DNA of 64,000 bases from Gammaproteobacteria bacterium (GCA_021772985.1 JAJFKX010000020.1:372001-436000), one strand, 5' to 3'. Positions 46,708 through 56,792 are shown, numbered from the stretch's first letter. Translations and numbers: made by a program. Notes: generated by a model from the letters alone, not told the origin.

Positions 46708-47382
46708 GTGGTTAATGCAATGAATGGTCATCACAGATCAACCTCTATCCATTCGCAAACATTGGCGCTGGCCGGTGTACTGCAGGCTACCGGTCAGGTG
46801 CATGAAATAGCCAACCAGGGATTGACCGATCAGCAAGCCAGTGAAGCGAGCTTGCGCAGTGTACTCAGCTTGTCTTCAGGTTCAATTCAGGAGGCAGTCG
46901 GCAAACCTGCTGAACTTCGATTTGGCTTGCGTCAGTTACAGGGGTTATTTTCCGGTAACCAGCAAAAACTTCCTGCGCTTCAATATGCGATGCAAGTCAT
47001 GCAGTTGGAGAAAAGTTTACGCAATGACAGTGCCAGGCAACAGGCATTGGCGCGGGAACTGGAATTAATCAACCGCAATATTTGCGACCAGGACAAAACC
47101 GAATTGACTACTGCCGCCAATTCGGTATTTTTACAACCGGAAATTGTCAGCCAGCTGGCCAATGCCTGGCGTGAACAAATCCGCTCGCTTAAGCCACAAA
47201 TTACTGTGCAGGGCAAACCGTTGTACCTGCAGAATGATAACAATGTGCATATGATCAGGGCGTTGTTACTGTCAGCTTTGCGTTCTGCCTGGTTGTGGCA
47301 GCAATTAGGTGGCCGCCGCTGGCAATTGATTTTTCGACGCAAACGGATATTACAGGCTGCCAGCGATCTGTTACATGCTTAG
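46708..47382 (+). CDS. hflD: HflD family protein (lysogenisation regulator homologue)
   Basis: A helical membrane-associated protein usually found next to mnmA. Recognisable parts are HSQTLALAGVLQATGQVHEIA at the N-terminus, the middle Gln-rich helices and the C-terminal IRALLLSALRSAWLWQQLGGRRWQLIF (quoted in part). The frame starts with a GTG touching the mnmA stop; an ATG at 46720 is the alternative start. In E. coli HflD modulates lambda CII; the cellular role is not firmly known. Confidence 0.9.
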   Translation: MVNAMNGHHRSTSIHSQTLALAGVLQATGQVHEIANQGLTDQQASEASLRSVLSLSSGSIQEAVGKPAELRFGLRQLQGLFSGNQQKLPALQYAMQVMQLEKSLRNDSARQQALARELELINRNICDQDKTELTTAANSVFLQPEIVSQLANAWREQIRSLKPQITVQGKPLYLQNDNNVHMIRALLLSALRSAWLWQQLGGRRWQLIFRRKRILQAASDLLHA

Positions 47383-47502
47383 TTAGGGGCTGATTTAAGC
47401 TGCCATGGCTGCGGATGCACATGCTAAAATAACCACCCTGTTTTTTCGACTATCGGTCGCGCAGGCCGATAACTCAGCTAATTTTTTTATGGAGCGCAGA
47501 TC

Positions 47503-50199
47503 ATGTCCGCCAAAATCGATTGTCACGCCACGGTAACGGCCAATAACCGTGAATATCAGGTATGCAGCCTGTCTGCTTTGGCACAGCAATATAACTTGAA
47601 GCGACTACCTTTTTCGTTAAAAATCCTATTGGAAAACCTGCTCCGCCATCAAGGCTCAGGTTATGTCACCAACAGTGATATTGAAGCCTTATGCAATTGG
47701 AACGCTACAGCCGAACCAAGTACTGAAATTGCATTTACGCCCGCCAGAGTTGTGTTACAGGATTTTACCGGTGTGCCCGCAGTTGTTGATCTGGCTGCAA
47801 TGCGTGATGCCATGGCCAATTTGGGTGGTGATCCGGATTTGATCAACCCATTGTCCCCTGCTGAGCTGGTCATTGATCATTCTGTACAGGTTGATAAGTA
47901 TGGCACTGCCGGTTCCCTGGATGCCAATAACATGATTGAATTCAAACGCAATCAGGAACGCTATCAGTTCTTACGCTGGGGCCAGACGGCGTTTGATAAC
48001 TTCAAAGTTGTGCCGCCCAATACCGGCATTGTGCATCAGGTTAACCTGGAATTTTTAGGCCGTGTTGTATTTGGCGTTGAGAAAGACGGCGCCTGGCATG
48101 CCTGGCCAGATACCTTGGTCGGTACCGATTCACACACCACTATGATTAATGGCATAGGTATATTGGGCTGGGGTGTAGGCGGAATCGAAGCCGAAGCTGC
48201 GATGCTGGGACAACCGGTTACCATGCTGATCCCGCAGGTTGTCGGCTTTAAATTAACAGGTAAATTGCCGGAAGGTGCGACTGCAACTGATTTGGTATTA
48301 ACGGTTACCCAAATGTTGCGGGCACATGGTGTTGTCGGTAAATTTGTTGAGTTTTTTGGCGATGGCCTATCTAACCTGCCATTGGCGGATCGCGCCACCA
48401 TCGCCAATATGGCTCCTGAATATGGTGCAACCTGCGGTATTTTCCCGGTTGATAAAGAAAGCCTGCGCTACCTGAAATTATCCGGCCGTTCAGATGAGCA
48501 GATTGAACTGGTGGAAGCATATATGCGTCATCAGGGATTGTTCCGCGAAGACGGTGATGCAGATGCTGAATTCACTGCAGTATTGGAATTGGATATGGCA
48601 ACCGTGGTACCCAGCCTGGCAGGTCCTAAACGGCCGCAAGACCGGGTGCTGTTATCAGAGGCACAGGCCAGTTATAACCGGGATGCCAAACCGTTGACTG
48701 GAGGCCGTGAATTAGGCACCAAAGCAGCCGTTAACTATCAGGGCAAAGATTTTGAATTAACCGATGGTGCGATTGTTATTGCAGCCATTACCAGTTGTAC
48801 CAACACCTCCAACCCGGCGGTAATGATCGGTGCCGGCCTGCTGGCCAGAAATGCAGCTGCCAAAGGCCTTAGCGTTAAGCCTTGGGTTAAAACCAGCCTG
48901 GCGCCCGGTTCTAAAGTGGTAACCGATTATCTGCAAAAAGCTGAATTACTGGATGATCTTGAATCACTTGGTTTTTATACCGTGGGTTACGGTTGCACTA
49001 CCTGCATCGGCAATTCCGGCCCATTACCGGATGAAATCGGTGATGCGGTACGTGCCAATGATCTGGTGGTTTGCTCGGTGTTATCCGGAAACCGCAATTT
49101 CGAAGGTCGTATCCATGCCAACATCAAAATGAATTACCTGGCCTCACCACCATTGGTTGTGGCTTACGCGCTGGCCGGGAGCATGGATGTGGACTTGAAC
49201 AATGATCCACTTGGAAATGATAACGACGGCAATCCAGTGTATTTGCGGGATATCTGGCCGGATACCACTGAGATCCACAAATTTATTGCCTCCAGCATTG
49301 ATGCAGACATGTTCAAATCCAGCTATGGCAGCGTATTTGAAGGTGACGATCGCTGGAAATCCATTCAGATTCCCGATGGCCAGAAATTTGACTGGCAGGA
49401 CGATTCCACCTACATACGGAATCCGCCCTATTTCGAAGGTATGAGTTTGTCCATACCGGAAATCGGCTCCATTCATGGTGCTCGTTGCCTGGCCAAACTT
49501 GGCCATAGCATTACCACTGATCATATCTCCCCTGCCGGCGCCATTCAGCCGGATTCACCGGCAGGAGAATATCTGCAAAGCAAAGGTGTAGGGCCGGAAC
49601 ATTTCAACTCCTACGGTTCGCGCCGTGGCAACCATCAGGTAATGATGCGTGGCACCTTTGCCAATGTGCGTCTGCGTAACCAACTGGCTCCGGGAACCGA
49701 AGGTGGTTATACCACCCACATTCCCAGTGGTGAACAGATGAGCATTTTTGATGCTTCTATGAAGTATCAGGAAGCCGGCACCCCACTGGTGATATTGGGT
49801 GGCAAGGAATATGGTACCGGCTCATCCCGTGACTGGGCCGCCAAAGGCACTATATTGCTGGGCGTTAAAGCGGTGATTACCGAGAGTTTTGAACGTATCC
49901 ACCGCTCCAACCTGATCGGCATGGGCGTGTTGCCGTTGAATTTCATGGATGGTGAAGGTATTGAGTCTCTGGGCTTGAGTGGTACAGAGACCTTCGACAT
50001 TAATGGTTTGGGAGATGGCAGCGCAAAAACGGTTAGTGTGACTGCTACCGCTGATGACGGTAAAGTTACAAAATTCGAATGCACGGTGCGCTTGGATACC
50101 CCGCAGGAAGTGGAATATTACCGGCACGGCGGTATTTTGCACTATGTATTGCGGCAACTGGCCAGCAATCCGCCGGTGGGCCAGCAAGCTGCAGCCTAA
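47503..50199 (+). CDS. acnA: Aconitate hydratase A
   Basis: Citrate/isocitrate isomerase of the TCA and glyoxylate cycles with a [4Fe-4S] cluster. Motifs in order: [43 protein letters not shown] (quoted in part), the cluster cysteines in [10 protein letters not shown] and [14 protein letters not shown], and the swivel domain with [16 protein letters not shown]. 898 residues, AcnA/IRP type. GGAG 8 bases before the ATG. It shares the pathway with malate synthase at 59523-61142. Confidence 0.97.
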   Translation: MSAKIDCHATVTANNREYQVCSLSALAQQYNLKRLPFSLKILLENLLRHQGSGYVTNSDIEALCNWNATAEPSTEIAFTPARVVLQDFTGVPAVVDLAAMRDAMANLGGDPDLINPLSPAELVIDHSVQVDKYGTAGSLDANNMIEFKRNQERYQFLRWGQTAFDNFKVVPPNTGIVHQVNLEFLGRVVFGVEKDGAWHAWPDTLVGTDSHTTMINGIGILGWGVGGIEAEAAMLGQPVTMLIPQVVGFKLTGKLPEGATATDLVLTVTQMLRAHGVVGKFVEFFGDGLSNLPLADRATIANMAPEYGATCGIFPVDKESLRYLKLSGRSDEQIELVEAYMRHQGLFREDGDADAEFTAVLELDMATVVPSLAGPKRPQDRVLLSEAQASYNRDAKPLTGGRELGTKAAVNYQGKDFELTDGAIVIAAITSCTNTSNPAVMIGAGLLARNAAAKGLSVKPWVKTSLAPGSKVVTDYLQKAELLDDLESLGFYTVGYGCTTCIGNSGPLPDEIGDAVRANDLVVCSVLSGNRNFEGRIHANIKMNYLASPPLVVAYALAGSMDVDLNNDPLGNDNDGNPVYLRDIWPDTTEIHKFIASSIDADMFKSSYGSVFEGDDRWKSIQIPDGQKFDWQDDSTYIRNPPYFEGMSLSIPEIGSIHGARCLAKLGHSITTDHISPAGAIQPDSPAGEYLQSKGVGPEHFNSYGSRRGNHQVMMRGTFANVRLRNQLAPGTEGGYTTHIPSGEQMSIFDASMKYQEAGTPLVILGGKEYGTGSSRDWAAKGTILLGVKAVITESFERIHRSNLIGMGVLPLNFMDGEGIESLGLSGTETFDINGLGDGSAKTVSVTATADDGKVTKFECTVRLDTPQEVEYYRHGGILHYVLRQLASNPPVGQQAAA

Positions 50200-50223
50200 G
50201 TGGATTCAGTAAACGATGTTTAT

Positions 50224-50244
50224 GGTGCCGGCATTGTCGGCACC
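50224..50244. terminator. Hairpin between convergent acnA and the kinase gene
   Basis: GGTGCCG and CGGCACC pair across 7 bases about 25 bases after the acnA stop; a T-run follows only after 10 bases on the plus strand. Confidence 0.5.
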
Positions 50245-50270
50245 AACCTGACGGTTTTATACATTAGAGA

Positions 50271-52589
50271 TCATATGGCCTGACAGGTAGACAGCTTTTG
50301 CCGGGCCCGTTCAAGGTAATAACGGTTGCTAGCGGGTTCGTTTTGTAACGCTGTAATAATCTGATTCAACTGAGAACGCCCCGCACTCTGCAAGTTGGTC
50401 TCTCCACAATCTGCTTCAGCCATGCTGATAGCAACATCTAACGTACGTTGGTGGTCACCCCCTAATAATTGTTGCCGGATGAGTAGTGCTTGTTGCAGGT
50501 AGTCACGTGCGTTATCAAAGTTATTATTAATTAATTCAGCATTGCCTAGCGCAAAATAGGCGGCGGCTGTATTACGGTGTGATTCTCCTGAACTTTGCAG
50601 TGCATTATCCAGCGCCTGCCGAGCGTATTCTAAAGCAACAACAGCTTGCCTGTTATCCACATAAGCCAATGCCAGATCGCTCAAAATCATACTGACTTCC
50701 TTGTGCTCTGGACCAACCACATCGTAATGCATTTGCAATGACTGTTTAAGCAGTTCAATAGCCCGCTCGATGTGGCCAATCTTGCGCTCAACAGATGCCA
50801 GATTACCCAGCTGTGTGGCTGCAGCTAGGCTTTCTTTGCTGGGGAAATACTCGATCGACAATAAATAATTGCGTCTGGCAGATTCAAAGTCACCGAGAAA
50901 TTCGTCAGCGATGCCCAAGTCGTTATATATTTGAGCTAACGAGAGTTTTACCCATGGCTGTTCAATTTTTGCAAACACCTGAATGGCTTCTGCCCAAAAG
51001 TCACGTGCTTTTTGCTCTTCGCCGGAAAACAGATACAAGCTGCCTAATTCATAAATGTTATCGACTGCGGCGCGGCTGGTGCCGTCATGTTGCTGATACC
51101 ATTGATAAGCTAATTCCAGGTTGTTTTCAGCCGCTGCATACTCGCTGGTTCGTGAAGCTATGATACCCATGAATTGATGCGCCTTGGCATATGACTCGTT
51201 GTCAGAGTGCGCAGTACTCGACCATCGTTGTTGCAAAACATCAGCGATATTACGGGCTTTTTCCATAGCTCCGATATTGATATACACCTGCCCCAGGGTG
51301 AGCAATAAGTCGCTTTGCACTTCAGCCGGTAATATATTGTCATCAGACAATAATTGCTCCCCTGCCCGGTCCAGCATATCTTCCACTGTCCTGGCACTGC
51401 CATCAGCATAAGGATCAGGTGCATTAAGTAAATCTACCAGCGTTTCTGAAAATTGCTCGGCTTGTTGCTTTTGAGTACGGGCAATATCCGCCTGCCATAA
51501 AGATACAGCAGTACCGGTAATCAATGACATTGCCAGTAAAATACCAGCGGTAACCGGTAATCGATGGCGTTGCATAAACTTCCCAGCAAGGTAAGTCCAA
51601 TTACCGCCATGTGCCAGTACCGGCTGATGTTTTTGAAAACGTGCACAATCATGCAGCAACTGGGTCACATTGGCATAGCGTTGCTGCGGCAAATCAGCTC
51701 GCCCGCGGGTGATAATTGAGCGCAATTCCGCTGGCAGTTTTTGGTATTTTGGATTGCCTGAATCGGTATTACCGCAGAGTAATACCTGTAACAAAGTGGA
51801 TAATGAAAAAACATCCGATGCAACGGTCAGCTGCTTGTGTTCCAACTGCTCCGGACTGGCGAAATACCTGGATAAAGCGCGCTGTTTGGTATCCGGTGGT
51901 TGTTGCAGATGCTGGGCTATTCCAAAATCCAGCAGTTTGGGTGTGCCATCAGCAGTAACCAGTATATTGTTGGGTTTGATGTCGCCGTGCACCAGAAGTT
52001 TTGCATGAGCATATTCCAATGCCTGGCCCACTTTGCCGAAAACTTCCAGGATTCGCATTTGATTCAGTTGGCTTGAATTGCAATAGTCTGTAATCGGCTG
52101 GCCGGCAATCCATTCCATGACCAAAAACTCGTCACCTTCAGCAGTCGTGCCACCATCCAGCAGGTGTGCAATATATGGATGCTGCATATCCGCCAGTGAT
52201 TGTCGTTCGCGGACAAAATGAGCCCGACTGGTATCGGTCATTCTGCCTTTTCGGATTAGCTTAATCGCACACTGGTGTTCAAAATCACGAACCCGCTCAG
52301 CCAAATAGACTGCACCCATTCCACCGCAACCGATCAATTGGGTCAAACGGTAGTCTCCAACAACAAGCCCTATTCGAACACTGTCATCAGGGCCGCTATC
52401 GAAGGGTTGTTCGAAAGGCCCAAGGTCGGCAGTTCGGTTTAGTATTTCCAGCACCTGGGTTTTAATTGCTGCTGGATATTGTTGTTGCTCACTAACCCAC
52501 TGTGCCCTGTTTTTTTCCGGTTGTTCCAATGAATCCAGCAACAATGCCAAGGTATCGGCATCGGCTTCCTGATTGAGCGCTTCAGACAT
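50271..52589 (-). CDS. Transmembrane Ser/Thr protein kinase with C-terminal TPR domain
   Basis: A 772-residue Hanks-type kinase. Cytoplasmic kinase domain at about 80-320: Gly loop GCGGMGAVYLAE (87-98), Lys110 in CAIKLI, catalytic loop HGDIKPNN (201-208) and DFG (221-223). The HRD arginine is Gly202, so it is a non-RD kinase. One membrane helix (about 345-365), then about 400 residues of TPR repeats outside the membrane as a presumed sensor. It starts 8 bases after the ECF sigma gene on the same strand. In ECF43-type loci the partner kinase phosphorylates the sigma factor, which is the likely role here. Confidence 0.9.
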   Translation of the reverse strand: MSEALNQEADADTLALLLDSLEQPEKNRAQWVSEQQQYPAAIKTQVLEILNRTADLGPFEQPFDSGPDDSVRIGLVVGDYRLTQLIGCGGMGAVYLAERVRDFEHQCAIKLIRKGRMTDTSRAHFVRERQSLADMQHPYIAHLLDGGTTAEGDEFLVMEWIAGQPITDYCNSSQLNQMRILEVFGKVGQALEYAHAKLLVHGDIKPNNILVTADGTPKLLDFGIAQHLQQPPDTKQRALSRYFASPEQLEHKQLTVASDVFSLSTLLQVLLCGNTDSGNPKYQKLPAELRSIITRGRADLPQQRYANVTQLLHDCARFQKHQPVLAHGGNWTYLAGKFMQRHRLPVTAGILLAMSLITGTAVSLWQADIARTQKQQAEQFSETLVDLLNAPDPYADGSARTVEDMLDRAGEQLLSDDNILPAEVQSDLLLTLGQVYINIGAMEKARNIADVLQQRWSSTAHSDNESYAKAHQFMGIIASRTSEYAAAENNLELAYQWYQQHDGTSRAAVDNIYELGSLYLFSGEEQKARDFWAEAIQVFAKIEQPWVKLSLAQIYNDLGIADEFLGDFESARRNYLLSIEYFPSKESLAAATQLGNLASVERKIGHIERAIELLKQSLQMHYDVVGPEHKEVSMILSDLALAYVDNRQAVVALEYARQALDNALQSSGESHRNTAAAYFALGNAELINNNFDNARDYLQQALLIRQQLLGGDHQRTLDVAISMAEADCGETNLQSAGRSQLNQIITALQNEPASNRYYLERARQKLSTCQAI

Positions 52590-52597
52590 GTAACACT

Positions 52598-53203
52598 TTA
52601 ATTATGTTGTTGCGAAATCCGGTCGGTCAGCCATAGTTTGGCAGCCATCCAGTAGCGTTTCACAGTTCGTTCCGAGCATTCCAGAGTTTGTGCAATGTCA
52701 TTCAATTGTATGCCGGCAAAATAATGCAATTGGAATACTTCGTAAAGTACTGGCTTGGATTGTTGCAGCCGGTCCAGCATTTGATCAAACAACACCCAAT
52801 CAGGCTCAGCATGTTGCTTACCGATATGCGTATTTAATTCAGTCAAATGCACATCACGCTTAATACTGCGCCGCCGCCTTCCCCGGTCTACCAATACCTG
52901 GCGCATATACCTGGCCAGAATATTCAGCAGGTGCCGTTTGTTGTGCGAATGTGTCGGATTTTGCAGCAGCTTGATAAACGCTTCGTTGACCAGCTCGGTT
53001 GCCTGAATGCTGGGATGCCCGAACTCTTTTGATAATAAGTGCTGCGCGATCATGCGTAGATCGGTATACACCGCAATGAAAATGCCTTCATCATCGACTG
53101 TCTGCTGTGCAAACCATTCGGGTTGATAGCGGGTCGGCCAGCCCGATACAGGACTACCGTAATCGTACGCAAGTTCCCCCTGAGCTGCGATCTCCTCGCT
53201 CAA
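52598..53203 (-). CDS. ECF-family RNA polymerase sigma factor (Sigma70_ECF / TIGR02999 type)
   Basis: A 201-residue group 4 sigma factor. Region 2 reads GHPSIQATELVNEAFIKLL, where most ECFs have an acidic DAED core before LVQE; here it is Gln67-Ala68-Thr69-Glu70. Then ARYMRQVLVDRGRRRRSIKRD and region 4 with ECSERTVKRYWMAAKLWL. This is the pattern of sigma factors paired with Ser/Thr kinases (ECF43), for which threonine phosphorylation restores core-polymerase binding in Vibrio. The start is TTG with GAGG 9 bases upstream; a stop lies three codons above and no ATG occurs before residue 51. Operon with the kinase. Confidence 0.9.
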   Translation of the reverse strand: MSEEIAAQGELAYDYGSPVSGWPTRYQPEWFAQQTVDDEGIFIAVYTDLRMIAQHLLSKEFGHPSIQATELVNEAFIKLLQNPTHSHNKRHLLNILARYMRQVLVDRGRRRRSIKRDVHLTELNTHIGKQHAEPDWVLFDQMLDRLQQSKPVLYEVFQLHYFAGIQLNDIAQTLECSERTVKRYWMAAKLWLTDRISQQHN

Positions 53204-53312
53204 AACACACTACCTCACCGTGAATATTGACGCTGATTGCAAGGCCTAGTGTACGAAGTCGACCAGCAGGTGACAAGCATCATTGTTGCTTATAATCAGT
53301 CTGATCATATTT

Positions 53313-53340
53313 TTGGCACTTTCACAGTTCGAATACGCCA
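53313..53340 (+). promoter_or_regulatory. Shared motif copy 1, upstream of the subtilase gene
   Basis: TTGGCACTT, 12 bases, then TACGCCATTAA; the spacing from TTGGCAC to TACGCCA is exactly 14. Ends 51 bases before the ATG at 53392. Two more copies with identical spacing lie at 55324 and 58148. Confidence 0.75.
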
Positions 53341-53391
53341 TTAAACAGCATCAAGTTTGTCAACAAACGATCATCTGATTAGGAGATAACG

Positions 53392-55224
53392 ATGCAACGG
53401 CTTATTAAGGGAATACTTCTTACCGCTTTATCACTGCTATTTTTTATTGTAACCAGTGGCTCAGCTATCGCTGCCAATACTGCAGCAACGCAGATACATG
53501 CCTTGATTGAAGAAAAGCAATCCCGCACACCAGCACAATCAAAAATCGATTCTCAACTTTTGTTTGCGCGCGATTTAAGTGGGTTTTCGATACGTACTGC
53601 CGGGTCAGTGTTGTTGCGGAATGCGGTGTCGGTGGATAACGATAACATGATCGAAGTCGATATTGATGCACGAGTCAGTCAATCCTTATTAGAGCAAATT
53701 GATAGTCTGGATGGGGTCGTGATTAACACCGTGCCTGGTTTCAACAGCATACGGGCAAAGCTGCCGCTGACGAGGCTGGAATCGCTTGCAGATAATCCTG
53801 CCATATTTAATATCCGCCCTGCCGATCATCATATGTTGCAAATGATTGATATGACTGAAGGAGATGTTGCACATGCAGCAGATACTGCCCGTACCCGCTT
53901 TCAGGTCGATGGTACGGGTACCATGGCCTGTGCCATGTCCGACAGTGTGGACGCTCTGGCAGATCTACAAGCCAGTGGTGATTTGCCGCCCGGCGTTACC
54001 GTATTGCCCGGACAATCCGGTAACCCAGGCACCAGCGAAGGCACGGCGTTACTGGAAATCATCTTCGATATGGCGCCCGGTGCCGATCTGGCTTTTGCCA
54101 CTGGTGCCGGCGGGCCAGCCCAAATGGCACAAAACATCCTGGATCTGGCAGCGTTGGGCTGCGACATTATCGTTGATGATGTGCTGTACCTGAACGAAGG
54201 TGTATTTCAAGACGACATCATCGCCCAGGCAGTAGAAACCGTGGTAGCCAATGAAGTGATGTATATAACCTCGGCAGGTAATTCCGGCAATCTGGATAGC
54301 GACACAGCCGGTGTTTGGGAAGGAAACTTTACCGCCACCGCCTTGCCCGCGCCATTGGTGGGAGCTGGAATCGCAGCACATGACTTTGGTGGCGGCAACA
54401 ACGGCAATGAAATCACCCTGGATGCGCCGGTGCTGTTTACTTTGCAATGGGCCGATCCATTGGATGCTGCGATCAATGATTATGATTTGTTTTTGCTGGA
54501 CCCAACATTGAGCACTGTTATTGCAGCTTCAACCAACGTCCAAAACGGCAGCCAGGATCCTTTCGAATTCATTGATTCCCAGGCACGTGATGACACCGGG
54601 AACCGTTTGGTGGTAGTACAGTTTTCCGGTGATGATCGTTTCTTGCACCTGAATACCCATCGTGGACAACTGGATATTGGCACCGATGGTCAGATTTTCG
54701 GGCACCCGGCTGCTGAAGGCGCGATAAGCATAGCTGCAGTCAACGTGGCAACAGCAGGCGGTGGGCAATTCACCGGTGGACCTGCTAACCCTGTTGAGCC
54801 TTTCTCATCTGATGGCCCCAGGCGGATATTCTTTAATGCCAACGGCACCCCTGTTTCCAATTCTGGTGGGTTGAATCGAGGCATACCTGGTTCTGAAGTC
54901 AGACAAAAGCCCGACTTTGCAGCTGCAGATGGTGTGTCCACAGCTACTCCGGGGTTCAATCCCTTTTTCGGGACTTCTGCATCCGCTCCGCACTGCGCAG
55001 GTATCGCTGCTTTATTTAGAGAGTATGCCCAGAGCAGTGTTCCCCAAGGTATGTTTTTGGATGAAGCAATCGATATTTTCCGCTCCAGCGCATTGGATAT
55101 TGATGAATTCGGGTTTGATAGGAACAGCGGTTCTGGAATTATTATGGGTGAACAATCACTGGAGCAAGCGCCAATATTTTCTGATGGCTTTGAGTCCGGT
55201 GATACCGCGGCCTGGTCCAACTAG
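53392..55224 (+). CDS. Secreted subtilase-like (S8) peptidase with Glu in place of the catalytic His
   Basis: A 610-residue exported protein: signal peptide (to about 27), propeptide-like part to about 165, then a subtilase fold. The Asp motif is AMSDSVD with Asp184; the His motif (normally GHGT) reads TSEGTALLEI with Glu216; the oxyanion Asn is Asn297 in TSAGNSG; the Ser motif GTSASAPHCAGIAAL has Ser529. The Ser-Glu-Asp set recalls sedolisins, although the fold motifs are S8-like. The tail IFSDGFESGDTAAWSN is of a kind I associate with Lysobacterales secreted proteins. Divergent from the sigma-kinase operon and preceded by the shared motif. AGGAG 7 bases before the ATG. Confidence 0.8.
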   Translation: MQRLIKGILLTALSLLFFIVTSGSAIAANTAATQIHALIEEKQSRTPAQSKIDSQLLFARDLSGFSIRTAGSVLLRNAVSVDNDNMIEVDIDARVSQSLLEQIDSLDGVVINTVPGFNSIRAKLPLTRLESLADNPAIFNIRPADHHMLQMIDMTEGDVAHAADTARTRFQVDGTGTMACAMSDSVDALADLQASGDLPPGVTVLPGQSGNPGTSEGTALLEIIFDMAPGADLAFATGAGGPAQMAQNILDLAALGCDIIVDDVLYLNEGVFQDDIIAQAVETVVANEVMYITSAGNSGNLDSDTAGVWEGNFTATALPAPLVGAGIAAHDFGGGNNGNEITLDAPVLFTLQWADPLDAAINDYDLFLLDPTLSTVIAASTNVQNGSQDPFEFIDSQARDDTGNRLVVVQFSGDDRFLHLNTHRGQLDIGTDGQIFGHPAAEGAISIAAVNVATAGGGQFTGGPANPVEPFSSDGPRRIFFNANGTPVSNSGGLNRGIPGSEVRQKPDFAAADGVSTATPGFNPFFGTSASAPHCAGIAALFREYAQSSVPQGMFLDEAIDIFRSSALDIDEFGFDRNSGSGIIMGEQSLEQAPIFSDGFESGDTAAWSN

Positions 55225-55248
55225 TTGCGCACAGTATAGCTATAAGCC

Positions 55249-55272
55249 AAGGGTGTTTCGGCACCCTTTTTT
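55249..55272 (+). terminator. Intrinsic terminator of the subtilase gene
   Basis: AAGGGTG-TTTCGG-CACCCTT followed by a T-run; canonical hairpin about 25 bases beyond the stop. Confidence 0.9.
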
Positions 55273-55323
55273 GCTACTTCTCAAGCATTCAAATCTGCAT
55301 TAAATACACCATAAACAAACTGC

Positions 55324-55351
55324 TTGGCACTTTGCCTAATAGTTTACGCCA
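55324..55351 (+). promoter_or_regulatory. Shared motif copy 2, upstream of the 55443-56767 gene pair
   Basis: TTGGCACTT, 12 bases, TACGCCATTAA with the same 14-base spacing as the other copies. It stands just after the subtilase terminator, 91 bases before the next ATG, as expected for a promoter of a separate transcription unit. Confidence 0.75.
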
Positions 55352-55442
55352 TTAACTAATAAGTCTGTCGGAATGCAACGGACAGCATTTTGTTTCTGGC
55401 TCGATGTATTTGTGCAAAAAACCAATGCTATAGGGAAACGCT

Positions 55443-55868
55443 ATGAAAATATTATTTTATTCTGTCATAAGTTTACTGGTGATATGTATATCACCGACTG
55501 TTCAAGCTGAATTAGAACCACTACTTTTCTCAGGCCAGCCGGGCATCATGATTGACGCCAATGGCAATGGGTCCATAGACGCCAACGATGGCATGGTTGC
55601 TGCGATGTTTGATCCCGATACCAACATTATTCTTTTTCAGGTCGATCAGGAATTGGGTGGTGGGATAGTCATTTTTCAGATTGATTCGCAGTTCGGCACC
55701 AATGTGTTAGAGGAAATTGCTCAATTCCCGCCGACTGGTCAAGCGGAGTTTGTGAGCTCAAGGGCAGCTGATCAATTTACCACCATTTTTCTGGACACAG
55801 TCAGTTTCACCCCGGCAAACATAGCCATTAATGGCCTTTTACAACAATTATTAGGAGGCTCAAAATGA
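55443..55868 (+). CDS. Small secreted protein with an EF-hand-like calcium loop
   Basis: A 141-residue protein with a signal peptide (to about 22, VQAELE). Residues around 36-48 read DANGNGSIDANDG, a dockerin or EF-hand-like DxNxNGxID loop that may bind calcium. The rest is beta-like and Phe/Val-rich (IVIFQIDSQFG). It overlaps the next gene by 4 bases (ATGA), with AGGAGG for the downstream start embedded in its end. No family recognised. The pair probably acts as a complex or related exported proteins. Confidence 0.7.
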   Translation: MKILFYSVISLLVICISPTVQAELEPLLFSGQPGIMIDANGNGSIDANDGMVAAMFDPDTNIILFQVDQELGGGIVIFQIDSQFGTNVLEEIAQFPPTGQAEFVSSRAADQFTTIFLDTVSFTPANIAINGLLQQLLGGSK

Positions 55869-56767
55869 AACGGTTATCAATAATTATCCTGTTATTTAGC
55901 ATCCAGATAGTCGCTAATAATCTATCAGCAACCACAGAAGATGATGCAATATATACCAGTTGGCTATCCGATATTTTTGACGCTCCTGCTGCTGGTGCCA
56001 GCGGAAGCGCAACCATCAGAGGATTAAATGGTGTTGATGATGTGGCAGGAGTATTTCTGGACATGGATGACAATGGGGTTATTGATGGGTTTCGACTGGA
56101 TGCATTACAACAAGGGAGCTTGCTTGGCAGTCAATCGCATACCTTTAGTGTTGTGAACGCAAACGGAACCCGTTTTATTTCGTTCCCACTGGTACAAAGC
56201 AATAACTTCAGCCCCGGCCCCTCTGATCTGTTACCCAATCTGCCGGATACTGCCTTACCGATGGTTCCGATCACCGATGATGATCGATTCGAATTAACAT
56301 TGGCTGACGGTACACCTATTCTTGCATTTAATTTGGATCTGGATGGACTTGATGGTGCGGATTCTGAGTTCGTGATCAATCTTGGCCTGGTAGGTGCATG
56401 GTTTGATCCATCAACTCCAGAGCAAGGATATTTGATAGATTTTTTGATCGACCAACAGTTTATTTTTATCGCCTGGTTTACCTATACGCCATCCGGCGAC
56501 TTAATCTGGTTTACTGCACGGGGTAATTTTCAGGGTAACCGTGCTGAACTGAATGTAATTCAATCGAACAATGGTTTGTTCAATCAACCAACCACTATTG
56601 TTCAAAATATCGTTGGCACTTTAATTATAGAGTTTACTGATTGCCTTAACGGCACCATTGAGTTTAATCTTCCTGATTTTGGCGCCAATGATATCGTTCC
56701 TATTACACGTATCGCCGGTGATCAGATTTGTCAGCCTATCGTGGACGGTACATTGATATTGCCTTGA
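55865..56767 (+). CDS. Secreted protein with Ca-loop-like N-terminal part and the metzincin-type C-terminal W-rich domain
   Basis: A 300-residue protein: signal peptide (to about 22), an N-terminal part similar in style to the preceding protein (MDDNGVIDGF, again a DxDxNGxID loop) and, from about residue 178, the domain GAWFDPSTPEQGYLIDF, IAWFTYTPSGDLIWFTARG, FTDCLNG that is also duplicated at the end of the metzincin protease at 38859-40787. It is the second gene of the two-gene unit behind shared motif copy 2. Function unknown; the shared domain suggests common extracellular targets. Confidence 0.7.
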   Translation: MKRLSIIILLFSIQIVANNLSATTEDDAIYTSWLSDIFDAPAAGASGSATIRGLNGVDDVAGVFLDMDDNGVIDGFRLDALQQGSLLGSQSHTFSVVNANGTRFISFPLVQSNNFSPGPSDLLPNLPDTALPMVPITDDDRFELTLADGTPILAFNLDLDGLDGADSEFVINLGLVGAWFDPSTPEQGYLIDFLIDQQFIFIAWFTYTPSGDLIWFTARGNFQGNRAELNVIQSNNGLFNQPTTIVQNIVGTLIIEFTDCLNGTIEFNLPDFGANDIVPITRIAGDQICQPIVDGTLILP

Positions 56768-56792
56768 TTGTATCCGGGTTATAAATTTCATT

